In this document: one piece after another, positions 43,195 to 51,233 of the stretch | How positions within the stretch are numbered: the stretch's first letter is position 1 | Layout: each line of letters begins with the position of its first letter | Origin: Halorarius litoreus | GTDB lineage: Archaea; Halobacteriota; Halobacteria; Halobacteriales; Haloarculaceae | Length of the DNA: 64,000 nucleotides | Direction: 5' to 3' | Assembly (NCBI RefSeq): GCF_024362405.1 | Contig: NZ_CP101454.1 | Coordinates: 558,001 to 622,000, forward strand | The notes under the pieces: generated by a model | Told to the model about the DNA's origin: nothing | Database searches by the model: none | The model's input: the letters and a program-made list of their open reading frames with translations, nothing else | Made by a program: the position numbers and the translations under genes

Positions 43195-43215
43195 AATATT
43201 AGAAACTCTAATATT
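43195..43215. promoter_or_regulatory. Perfect 21-bp palindrome upstream of the STAND-like gene
   Basis: AATATTAGA (43195-43203), AAC, TCTAATATT (43207-43215): nine-base arms with no mismatch. It is 104-124 nt upstream of the STAND-like ATG. Typical of a dimeric regulator's operator; autoregulation is a guess. Confidence 0.6.
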
Positions 43216-43911
43216 CAGATAGTGAACTATTTTCGAGATCCGCCGTCCCTGGAGTGACTCTGCATTGCCGTCACCGACCGGTCCATTTTTCGACCGGATT
43301 CCGCACCTGTTGCACCGAAGAGTGAGGAGGCTCTCGAACCCGCGCAATATGACGATTGGCAGTGGTTTCAGGCCCTCACAGGCGCGATCACGCTCACGGC
43401 GTCACGAGGGCGACAGTTTAGAGCGAACGGTAGCTCTCAAGGTACGATCTCCGGATATCGAACGCAAGTACCTCCCGAACAACGTCGGGAAGTGTCCTTG
43501 CGGTGGGGGGTCGAGGTGCAGTAATCCTTCGGATTTTTCGGCCTCGGCCAGCGATGTGGGCTATACTGGGTGGCAGAGGACAATCTGTGGGATGGGTGGC
43601 ACGACTCCTGAGCGAGTCGCTCACGAATGCGTCCCGTTTCGCAACGAAGCCAACCATCGTGCCCCGCTTCCAATCGCCCAGGCACTGCAGTAGCCTTCTT
43701 GACCAGTAAAGGGTAGCCCGATAGAAGGAACCTGTCGTTTAGCACTAAATCGAGTACGATCAATGCTCAGAATTTCTATATATCTTTCGTACTGAGTAGT
43801 ACTTACTAAACGGTTCGACAAGCGGCGAGAGGCGGATGAGACGACTGCTGCTGCACCGTTTGGATCGTGATCAGCACTGTCACACGTTCTCTGCCGATGA
43901 GGAAGATGCCA

Positions 43912-44115
43912 TCACAGTGGCTCTACACTCGAGAGTACCACGGCAACATCGACGTGGACACCCGCCCACTCGACGTCTCGATAGCCGAGGTAAATGCCAA
44001 TGATTCCGAGGATGCCGGAGGGGTTAGGCGGTGCCGGAATTGGAACCTCGATGACGCTGAAGCAGCCGCCCGCGAGAACCCCCGTCAGCAGGGCCAGACC
44101 GAGTTGAACGTTCAT
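43912..44115 (-). CDS. XapX-domain small membrane protein
   Basis: 67 residues. The sequence LALLTGVLAGGCFSVIEVPIPAPP then GILGIIGIYLGYR is the XapX domain: two membrane helices joined by a Pro-rich PxPAPP turn. A variable tail of about 17 residues follows. The ATG at 44115 has a TATA-like AATTTTCTAT about 26 nt upstream. It is the only recognisable gene between 43.1 and 44.3 kb. XapX function is unknown. Confidence 0.82.
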   Translation of the reverse strand: MNVQLGLALLTGVLAGGCFSVIEVPIPAPPNPSGILGIIGIYLGYRDVEWAGVHVDVAVVLSSVEPL

Positions 44116-44136
44116 AGCTGGTAGCAGCCATCCACC

Positions 44137-44146
44137 ATAGAAAATT
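44137..44146 (-). promoter_or_regulatory. TATA-like box of the XapX gene
   Basis: AATTTTCTAT on the minus strand, about 26 nt before the ATG at 44115. Confidence 0.5.
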
Positions 44147-44343
44147 CATCGAGCTTCGACACCGGTCGGTTTCGGCCGAGAAGTACCGGGGGGAGAGATG
44201 GGGCGCTGTTCGAATCCTCCACTACAGAGTACGTGATTCAGCGACCCACGTATCGCTCTGGCAAACCTTGTTTCGGGCAGCCGTTCGCGGCGCTCAAATC
44301 CGGATAGCTTTATGTGATTGCGGTAGATTGATTGGTCGAAGCA

Positions 44344-45327
44344 ATGCTACCTACGTCGATTACGGACGTCCGCCAATCCTCTGCCGATCGGGACACCCGA
44401 TTGGTGGAGAAAACAGGCCGTCTGGAGGATGCGACCGACCTCGTCGATGACGGCGACGTCATATACGTCGGTGGGACGTTCTACTCACGGACACCGATGG
44501 CGCTTCTGTGGGAACTGGTCCGATCCGACGTCTCGGAAACGACCGTACTCCGTAACCTCGCCAGCTACGAGTGGAGTTATCTCCTCGAATCGGACACGAC
44601 CGACACGATGGTGACGTCCTGGCTCGGTTCTGCCGTGCCACCGATCATCCCCCGCGTCATGCGGACGGCAATCGAGGACGGGGACCTGGAACTCCAGGAG
44701 TGGAGCCACTACGGCTACTGCCTCCGCCTGATGGCCGCCGCCATGGGACTTCCATACCTGCCGACCCGGACGATGCTCGGGTCGGACCTCATCGAGGTCA
44801 CCGACACGGTCGTCAAGGAGTGCCCGTTCACCGGGTCCGATCTCGCGCTCATCCCGGCTGCAGTCCCCGACGTCGCGTTCATTCACGCACAGCGGGCCGA
44901 CCGGTACGGCAACGTTCAGCTTACGGGGATGCCACAGATCGATTACTACGGAGCCCTGGCGGCCGACACGACGATTGTCACCTGCGAAGAGATCGTCTCC
45001 GAAGACGACATCCGGTCGGGCGACACCGACATCCCGTACTTCTGTGTCGACAAGGTAATCTCGGTTCCCTTCGGGGCTTTCCCTCACGAGTGCCCGGGAT
45101 ACTACGAACAGTCGCTCGACCACTTCGAGGAGTACAGCCGCGCCCTCGCCGAAGACGGACTCGACGGCATCGAGGACTACCTGCAGCGGTACTTCTACGA
45201 GCCAGACAGCTTCGAGGCGTATCTCGACGAGTTCGACACCCAGGAGATCCTTTCCTGTATCATCAGTATGCAGAACGTGCCGAAAGACGACGAAGCGACG
45301 GAACACCTCCGGGAGGCGTGGCGATGA
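44344..45327 (+). CDS. gctA: CoA-transferase subunit alpha (glutaconate CoA-transferase type)
   Basis: 327 residues, family I CoA-transferase alpha subunit. Marks: DGDVIYVGGTFYSRTPMALLWELVR near the start, GLPYLPTRTMLGSDL and VAFIHAQRADRYGNVQLTG, which is the classic alpha-subunit motif. ATG at 44344 used; an in-frame TTG at 44332 is less likely. Overlaps the beta subunit by four bases (ATGA). Likely activates a dicarboxylic or other acid with CoA; may supply substrate to the glutaryl-CoA-dehydrogenase-like enzyme further right (inference). Confidence 0.9.
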   Translation: MLPTSITDVRQSSADRDTRLVEKTGRLEDATDLVDDGDVIYVGGTFYSRTPMALLWELVRSDVSETTVLRNLASYEWSYLLESDTTDTMVTSWLGSAVPPIIPRVMRTAIEDGDLELQEWSHYGYCLRLMAAAMGLPYLPTRTMLGSDLIEVTDTVVKECPFTGSDLALIPAAVPDVAFIHAQRADRYGNVQLTGMPQIDYYGALAADTTIVTCEEIVSEDDIRSGDTDIPYFCVDKVISVPFGAFPHECPGYYEQSLDHFEEYSRALAEDGLDGIEDYLQRYFYEPDSFEAYLDEFDTQEILSCIISMQNVPKDDEATEHLREAWR

Positions 45328-46091
45328 GCGACGAGAACCCCACCGGGTACTCCGACGAGGACCAGATGGTCGTGACCGCGTCACACCTCATCGAGGACTA
45401 CGGGACGACGTTCGTCGGCATCGGGCTTCCCATGCGAGCGGCCCTTCTGGCACAGCGGCTGCACAATCCGGAGTTGGTCATGGTCTTCGAGGGCGGGTCG
45501 ATTGGCCCCGAGATCTCGACGGAGTACTTCCCGTCGTCGACGAACTCGATGCGCGTCTCGCGGCAGGCACTGATGCTCCCGTCGATTACGGACACGTTCG
45601 CCTTCACCCAGCGGGGGTACATGGACGGCGCCATGGTCGGCTGTGCACAGATCGACAAACACGGCAACATCAACACGTCCGTGATCGGTGACTTCGACGC
45701 TCCGAAGGTTCGCCTGACCGGCGGCGGCGGCGCCGGCGATCTGACGGCACTGGCCGAGGAACTAACCGTCGTGACGAAACACGAGAAACAGCGGTTCGTC
45801 GAGGAAGTCGACTTCATCACCTCGCCCGGCTACCTGGACGGCGGCTCGGCACGCGAAGAGGCTGGGCTCCCGTCCGTCGAGCGCATCCGCGTCGTCACTG
45901 ACCTCGGGCTGCTCGGGTTCGACCCAGAGACGAAGGAGATGCGGATCGAAGGCGTCCACAGCCACTCGTCGGTCGAAGAGATCAAGGAGAACACCGGCTT
46001 CGACATCGACGTGGTCGACGACGTCGAGTCCATCGACCCGCCGAGTGACGAAGAGCGCACGTTCCTCGATCGGATCGAGAGCGCCCGGTAA
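45324..46091 (+). CDS. gctB: CoA-transferase subunit beta (glutaconate CoA-transferase type)
   Basis: 255 residues, beta subunit partner of the preceding gene. FVGIGLPMRAALLAQRLHNPELVMVFEGGSIGPE matches the beta-subunit segment with the Glu expected to form the CoA-thioester intermediate (VFEGGSIG). RLTGGGGAGDLTALAEE and FITSPGYLDGG follow. The start lies inside the alpha-subunit stop, consistent with coupled translation. Confidence 0.9.
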   Translation: MSDENPTGYSDEDQMVVTASHLIEDYGTTFVGIGLPMRAALLAQRLHNPELVMVFEGGSIGPEISTEYFPSSTNSMRVSRQALMLPSITDTFAFTQRGYMDGAMVGCAQIDKHGNINTSVIGDFDAPKVRLTGGGGAGDLTALAEELTVVTKHEKQRFVEEVDFITSPGYLDGGSAREEAGLPSVERIRVVTDLGLLGFDPETKEMRIEGVHSHSSVEEIKENTGFDIDVVDDVESIDPPSDEERTFLDRIESAR

Positions 46092-46270
46092 CAAGACAGC
46101 CGTCGACGCGTTTACTCTCGTTTTCGCCCTCCGCTCAGCCGTCGATTCGTGAGCCCGTCTCCGAGACGATCACGCTAGAGTCGAGCACACCGCTGGGGCG
46201 TACTCACGAGATAGTGGGCGCTCGTCGGGCAGACCGAGAAACGCTCGCGGGCAAGTGCCCACGGTCGGAA

Positions 46271-47269
46271 TCAGAACTTGTCGGGTGCCAGCTCTCGGAC
46301 GTTGCGCATCTTCACTTCCTGTGGCCCGTAGTTGTAGATGACCGGGCAGTCGATACCCGTGTCGAGGTACTCGCGGTAGCGGTCACGGACGTGTTCGGGG
46401 GAGCCGACGGCGGCCACGGCGTCGAGGAACTCCTGGTCGACGATGTCGGCCATCGCTTCGGAGTCGTTCTCCCGCACCGCGGTCCGGAGTTCGTCGATAT
46501 CGTACTCCACGCCGGCCATCTCGACGAGTGGCTGGATGTGGTCCGAGCAGCAGTGCCAGGCGGTGAACTCGAGGATGTCGCGTTTCTGCTCTTCGACGCT
46601 CATGTCGGAGTCCTCGTCGACGACGGCCGTCGGGATGTTCAGCGCGTAGGTGAACTCCTCGCGGTCGCGGCCGAACTTCTCCATGTTCTCCTCGCCCGTC
46701 TCGACGACCTGCTCGGTGAACGGTGCGGTCGCGTTGAACGGCAGCCAGAGGCCGTCGAACTTCGCCGCGGCCATCTCCTGCATGACCGGCCCGGCCCCAC
46801 AGGCGTACAGCGGGATGTCGTTCGAGAACTCCGAGCGGAGCTTCCAGTTGTCGAGCGAGTAGATCTCGCCCTCGTAGGTACACTCGCCGGTCTTGATGAT
46901 GGAGTTGAGGATGTCGTTGGCCTCGCTGAGGCGCTTGATCGGCCGGTCCATGTCGATGTTGAGCTTCCGAATCACTTCGGGGGCGCTCGTCCCGATGGCC
47001 AGACCCTTGACGCGGCCGTCGGAGTAATCGTCGATAGAGGACAGGACCGTCGCGATGATTGCCGGGTGTCGCGTGTAGGGACTCGGCAGGCCGACGACGA
47101 TGTCGATGTCGATGTCCCACGCACCGAGTGCGGTCGCCGTGGTGAACCCGTCTTTGACGTCGATGAGTTCCTGCGTCCAGTAGGCGTCGTAGTCGAGTTC
47201 CGCCGCGAGTTCGGCCTGTTCACGAATGTCAGACCCAGGTCCGACTGTATCCGAGACTGCGATTTGCAT
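46271..47269 (-). CDS. Luciferase-like (LLM) F420-dependent oxidoreductase
   Basis: 332-residue TIM-barrel LLM enzyme. AAELDYDAYWTQELIDVKDGFT, VVGLPSPYTRHPAIIATVLSSIDDYSDGRVKGLAIGTS and GGA/AAV-type C-terminal GSPEHVRDRYREYLDTG match the F420-using branch (Mer and relatives) rather than FMN luciferases. Start at 47269 (MQIAVSDTVG) begins the first strand. It is divergent from cofH, whose product makes the F420 chromophore. A perfect palindrome (47285-47305) covers its core promoter. Confidence 0.87.
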   Translation of the reverse strand: MQIAVSDTVGPGSDIREQAELAAELDYDAYWTQELIDVKDGFTTATALGAWDIDIDIVVGLPSPYTRHPAIIATVLSSIDDYSDGRVKGLAIGTSAPEVIRKLNIDMDRPIKRLSEANDILNSIIKTGECTYEGEIYSLDNWKLRSEFSNDIPLYACGAGPVMQEMAAAKFDGLWLPFNATAPFTEQVVETGEENMEKFGRDREEFTYALNIPTAVVDEDSDMSVEEQKRDILEFTAWHCCSDHIQPLVEMAGVEYDIDELRTAVRENDSEAMADIVDQEFLDAVAAVGSPEHVRDRYREYLDTGIDCPVIYNYGPQEVKMRNVRELAPDKF

Positions 47270-47284
47270 ACGAGTCACACATTC

Positions 47285-47305
47285 ACTGGTATCCCACATA
47301 CCAGT
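47285..47305. promoter_or_regulatory. Perfect 21-bp palindrome over the LLM promoter
   Basis: ACTGGTAT (47285-47292), five bases, ATACCAGT (47298-47305): eight-base arms, no mismatch. It lies 16-36 nt upstream of the LLM ATG, where a TATA/BRE would sit, so a bound protein would block transcription. Confidence 0.6.
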
Positions 47306-47447
47306 ATCGGTTTCTGACGGGTCGGGCCAGCCCTGGGGCTATTCGAACGGAAATCCGTCACGATTCTCGGACCGCGATCGACTGTCTCGACCGCTGTCTC
47401 CGTCCACTGGCAGTCGGTATCGTGTACAGCGGTCCTTGGAGACGGAA

Positions 47448-47455
47448 CATTTAGG
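47448..47455 (+). promoter_or_regulatory. TATA-like box of cofH
   Basis: CATTTAGG centred about 28 nt before the ATG at 47480. Confidence 0.55.
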
Positions 47456-47479
47456 TCGGCCTCAGCCGATTCGATTTCC

Positions 47480-48835
47480 ATGTCAAATCCTGTGCCTGAC
47501 AGCGGTGACATTCCGCAGCAGGACTACCAGTGCGTCCCCGAGACGGACCAGTCGTTCGAGAACGCGCTCTCGAAGGCGCGGGTCGGCGAGCGTCTCTCTG
47601 TCGCCGACGGAATCGAACTCATGACCACGGGGACGGACCGACCGGGCATCGACCGCCGGCGCAAGGAACTCGTCCTCGAAGCGGCCGACCGCCGGCGCGC
47701 CGAGGTGGTCGGCGAGGAGGTCACGTTCGTCGCCAACCTCAACAACAACGTCACGACTGCGTGCAACACCGGCTGTCTGTTCTGCAATTTCAAGGACCGC
47801 TCCGAGCAGTTCCGGACCTCCTATCAGGACGAGCACGACGGCTTCACGAAGACGCCCAGCGAATCTCGCGACATCGTCGCTGGCGCCGTCGAACGCGGCA
47901 TCTACGAGGTCACCTCCGTCTCGGGCCTGCACCCCGCGTTCGTGTTGGACGACGAGCACCGCGAGATTCTCGACTCGAGCGACCGCGGCGACCTGAACTA
48001 CCGGCCCGCGAGCGAGTACGAGAAAGACCCTGGCACCTACGTCGAGCAGATGGCTGCCATGAGCGTCGGCGGGGTTCACCTCCACTCGATGACGCCCGAG
48101 GAAGCCTACCACGCCCGACGGGGCACCGACTGGTCCTACGAGGAGGTGTACAGTCGGCTGAAAGCGGCGGGCCTGGACTCCGTTCCTGGGACTGCCGCGG
48201 AGATACTCGTCGACGAGGTGCGCGACGTCATCTGTCCGGGCAAGATAGATACGGGCGAGTGGCTGGAGGCGATGGAGGCGGCCGCGACCGTCGGCCTGGA
48301 CACGACGGCCACCATCATGTACGGCCACGTGGAGAACGAAGCCCACCGGGTGATCCATCTGGAGCGGATCCGCGACCTCCAGGACCGGACGGACAACATC
48401 ACCGAGTTCGTGCCCCTCTCGTTCGTCCACGAGAACACGCCGCTGGCAGAGTACGGCATGGTCGACTCCGGCCCCTCGACCGACGAGGACGAACTGATGA
48501 TCGCGGTCTCGCGGCTCTTCCTCGACAACGTCGACCACGTCCAGTCCTCCTGGGTGAAGTACGGCGACGCCCAGGGCCTGAAGATGCTGAACTGCGGCGC
48601 AGACGACTTCATGGGCACCATCCTCTCCGAGGAGATCACCAAGCGCGCCGGCGGGGGCTACGGCGAGTTCCGCTCGTTCCAGGAGTACGCCGACATGATC
48701 GCGGCCATCGGCCGGGTCCCGGTCGAGCGCTCGACCGACTACGAGCAGCGTCGCCCGCTCGACCCGGACGACGACCCCCAGGGGCCGCAGCTCGGTCCGA
48801 AGGCCGACGGCACGCCGCTCGTCAATTCAGTTTGA
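47480..48835 (+). CDS. cofH: CofH-like radical SAM enzyme (FO synthase subunit 2)
   Basis: 451 residues. Radical SAM cluster ligands Cys95, Cys99 and Cys102 in TACNTGCLFCNF, then the CofH-type segments YEVTSVSGLHPAF, VHLHSMTPEEAYHA, VPGTAAEILVDEVRDVICPGKI and TATIMYGHVEN. CofH couples tyrosine-derived hydroxybenzyl to the diaminouracil, giving the F420 precursor together with CofG. Slightly longer than typical CofH (about 360-400) because of N- and C-terminal extensions. No cofG is adjacent. Could be a paralogue with a specialised role. Confidence 0.85.
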   Translation: MSNPVPDSGDIPQQDYQCVPETDQSFENALSKARVGERLSVADGIELMTTGTDRPGIDRRRKELVLEAADRRRAEVVGEEVTFVANLNNNVTTACNTGCLFCNFKDRSEQFRTSYQDEHDGFTKTPSESRDIVAGAVERGIYEVTSVSGLHPAFVLDDEHREILDSSDRGDLNYRPASEYEKDPGTYVEQMAAMSVGGVHLHSMTPEEAYHARRGTDWSYEEVYSRLKAAGLDSVPGTAAEILVDEVRDVICPGKIDTGEWLEAMEAAATVGLDTTATIMYGHVENEAHRVIHLERIRDLQDRTDNITEFVPLSFVHENTPLAEYGMVDSGPSTDEDELMIAVSRLFLDNVDHVQSSWVKYGDAQGLKMLNCGADDFMGTILSEEITKRAGGGYGEFRSFQEYADMIAAIGRVPVERSTDYEQRRPLDPDDDPQGPQLGPKADGTPLVNSV

Positions 48836-48950
48836 ACCGCCCGCGACGACCCGACGTCTCTCAGTTCGCGGCTGGCCTGATGCTCACTCGTTTCGTGCCG
48901 GCCGTCAATCGCGGCGGCCACAGTGAAAGCGGCGAGGGCGGCCAGCCCCC

Positions 48951-50480
48951 TCAGAGCGACGGCTCGTCGAGCGCCACGTGGACGGCTTTCTCCTGGGTGT
49001 AGTGGCGGATGGCATCGCGGCTGCACTCCCGCCCGATGCCGGACTGCTTGTAGCCGCCGAAGGGCCCGCCGGGGATGGGCGTCGCGTAGTTGCCGTTGAT
49101 CCAGACGCTCCCGGCCTCGATGTCGGCGGCCGCTCGGTGGGCGAGTGAATTGTTCTCGGTGGCGACACCGGCGGCCAGGCCGAACTCGACGTCGTTGGCC
49201 AGGTCGATGGCCTCGTCGTAGGTCTCGAAGGTCGTGACCACCTCGACCGGACCGAAGATCTCCTCCTGAGCGACGCGCATGTCGTTGTCGACCTCGGTGA
49301 GCACCGTCGGGCGGACGTACCAGCCGTCTGCGAGGTCGTCGTCGTCGACGGCGCCGCCGGTCGCACAGGTCGCGCCCTCCTCCTTGCCAAGTTCGACGTA
49401 GTCGGTCACCTTCTCGAACTGCGCAGCGGAGATGAGCGGGCCGATGGTCGTGCCCTCGACGAGCGTGTCGCCGGGCGTGAGCCCCTCGGCCCGTGCGACC
49501 AGCCCCTCGGTGAACTCCTCGGCTATGTCCTCGTGGACGAGCACGCGCGAGCAGGCGTCGCATGACTGGCCGGCGTTGTAGAAGATGCCGTGGGCGACAT
49601 CGCGAACGGCTTTCTCGATGTCGGCATCGGGGAAGATCACGTACGGCGACTTGCCGCCGAGTTCGAGCGTCACGGGCGTGACGTTCTCGGTGGCGGCCCG
49701 CATCACCGTCTTGCCGGTGACGTCCTCGCCGGTGAACGAGACTTTGCCGACGCCGGGGTGTTCGGTCAGCGGTGCGCCGGCCTCCTCGCCGAACCCGGTG
49801 ACGACGTTCAACGCTCCGTCCGGGAGCACGTCCGCCGACAGTTCCGCGGCGTACAGCAGGGACAGCGGCGTCTGCTCGGCGGGCTTGATGACGGCGGCGT
49901 TGCCCGCGGCCAGCGCCGGCCCGAGTTTCCAGAACGAGATGGTCAGCGGGAAGTTCCAGGGCGTGATTAGCCCGACGACGCCGTACGGTTCGTGACGGGT
50001 GTAGACGTGCAGGTTGTCGCCGGTCGGGACCGTGATTCCCTCGTCGGCCTGGATCACCTTCGCGTAGTACTCCAGGAAGTCGAGGGCGTACTTCGTCTCG
50101 ACCAGCGCGTGCTTCAGCGGCTTCCCGCCGTCGAGGCTCTCGACGAGGGCGAGGTCGTCGACGTTCGCCTGCAGCGTGTCGACCCACGCCAGCATCGCGT
50201 TCGAACGCTCCTGGGGCGTGTAGTCCCCCCACTCGCCGTCGACGGCGTCCTGCCCAGCAGCGACGGCCGCGTCGACGTCCGCCCCGGTGCAGCGCGGGAC
50301 CGTACATATCTCGTCGCCGACGACCGGGTCCAGCGTCGCGAACCGCTCGCCCTCGGTGGCCGTGACGGACTCGCCGCCGATCCAGGCGTCGAACTCGCCC
50401 AGGGCGAGCACGTCCCGGCGTGCCGCCGCGTGCGTCTCTTTGACCGTCCCTTCGTAGTAGTCGACGGAATCAGATGTCAT
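48951..50480 (-). CDS. NAD(P)-dependent aldehyde dehydrogenase
   Basis: 509-residue ALDH. Marks: GVVGLITPWNFPLTISFWKLGPALAAGN, VSFTGEDVTGKT, catalytic Glu in LELGGKSPYVIF, and catalytic Cys in NAGQSCDAC, with EEIFGPV further on. A second Cys three residues after the catalytic one (QSCDAC) is uncommon. TATA-like TTTATGC at 50511-50517 precedes the ATG. Next upstream on the same strand is an enoyl-CoA hydratase. Confidence 0.94.
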   Translation of the reverse strand: MTSDSVDYYEGTVKETHAAARRDVLALGEFDAWIGGESVTATEGERFATLDPVVGDEICTVPRCTGADVDAAVAAGQDAVDGEWGDYTPQERSNAMLAWVDTLQANVDDLALVESLDGGKPLKHALVETKYALDFLEYYAKVIQADEGITVPTGDNLHVYTRHEPYGVVGLITPWNFPLTISFWKLGPALAAGNAAVIKPAEQTPLSLLYAAELSADVLPDGALNVVTGFGEEAGAPLTEHPGVGKVSFTGEDVTGKTVMRAATENVTPVTLELGGKSPYVIFPDADIEKAVRDVAHGIFYNAGQSCDACSRVLVHEDIAEEFTEGLVARAEGLTPGDTLVEGTTIGPLISAAQFEKVTDYVELGKEEGATCATGGAVDDDDLADGWYVRPTVLTEVDNDMRVAQEEIFGPVEVVTTFETYDEAIDLANDVEFGLAAGVATENNSLAHRAAADIEAGSVWINGNYATPIPGGPFGGYKQSGIGRECSRDAIRHYTQEKAVHVALDEPSL

Positions 50481-50534
50481 CTGGTATCTATCAGTGATTC
50501 CGAGCGTGGTCGCATAAACGTTTGCCAGCCGACG

Positions 50535-51233
50535 CTACCAGCTCATCTCCTCGATGTCGTGGCAGTACTCGTTGATCAGTTCTTCGCGCTTGAGAACCTC
50601 TTCGACCGGGAACGCCTGGTCCATGGCGCGCTTGTTGAGCCGGAGCGCGGTCGCCGACTTGTTCTCCACGATGTCCGTGGCGACGTCGATCACTTTGGCC
50701 TCCAGGTCGTCGGCGTCATCGAAGACGCCGGCGAGCAGCCCGTACTGCGCTGCTTCCGCGGCGGGGAGTTCGCGGCTCGTGTAGACGAGTTCGCGGGCCG
50801 TTCCGGCACCGACGTACAGCGGGAGCAGCAGCGTCGAGGCGTTCGTCACCGTCACCCCGACTTCGGACTCCGTCAGCTTGAACCTCGTATCCGCGTGGGC
50901 GTAGCGCAGGTCGAAGGAAAGCGTCCACTCGAAGCCGCCGCCGACGACCCACCCGTGGAGTTTCCCGATCACGATGCCCTCGAACTCCCGCACTGAGCGG
51001 GTTATCTCCTGGAACAGGTCGCCTGCGCTCTCCGCCTCGTTGAGGTCCGCGCCGGCCGTGAACGCATCGCCGGCCCCTTCCAGAATCAGTACGCGGTACT
51101 CGCCGTTGGCAGCGCGGACCTCCTCGGCAATCTGGGAGAGGAGTTCCCTGCTGAGCGCGTTGAGCGACTCGGGACGGTTGAGCCGCAACCGTCTGATCTC
51201 GTCGGTTACGTCTTCGGTTTCGAGTATCGACAT
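50535..51233 (-). CDS. Enoyl-CoA hydratase/isomerase family protein (second)
   Basis: 232 residues of crotonase fold. LEGAGDAFTAGADLNEAES and GKLHGWVVGGGFEWTLSFDLRYA are the oxyanion-hole loops. FKLTESEVGVTVTNASTLLL occupies the place where hydratases carry the second Glu; here it reads TVTNAS, so catalysis may differ. About 25 residues shorter than standard hydratases at the C-terminus. A TATA-like GGGTTTATG lies about 27 nt before the ATG. Confidence 0.88.
   Translation of the reverse strand: MSILETEDVTDEIRRLRLNRPESLNALSRELLSQIAEEVRAANGEYRVLILEGAGDAFTAGADLNEAESAGDLFQEITRSVREFEGIVIGKLHGWVVGGGFEWTLSFDLRYAHADTRFKLTESEVGVTVTNASTLLLPLYVGAGTARELVYTSRELPAAEAAQYGLLAGVFDDADDLEAKVIDVATDIVENKSATALRLNKRAMDQAFPVEEVLKREELINEYCHDIEEMSW

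Larger units (their letters stand above)
43092..43911. other. 820-bp AT-richer gap
   Basis: Contains the STAND-like promoter, a perfect palindrome (43195-43215) and a GTACT-GAGT-AGTAC palindrome (43789-43802). Several overlapping open frames exist on both strands (for example 43265-43693) but none shows a known domain or haloarchaeal acidic composition. It could be decayed mobile DNA, though I found no terminal inverted repeats. Confidence 0.5.

Noticed and set aside
43265-43693. 142-codon + strand frame in the AT-rich gap
   Set aside because: No recognisable domain, Ser/Arg-rich, not haloarchaeal in composition, and overlapped by equally long minus-strand frames.
44208-44217. tRNA T-arm-like GTTCGAATCC (also at 56730-56739)
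   Set aside because: No matching acceptor, D or anticodon arms around either copy; the second lies inside a coding sequence.
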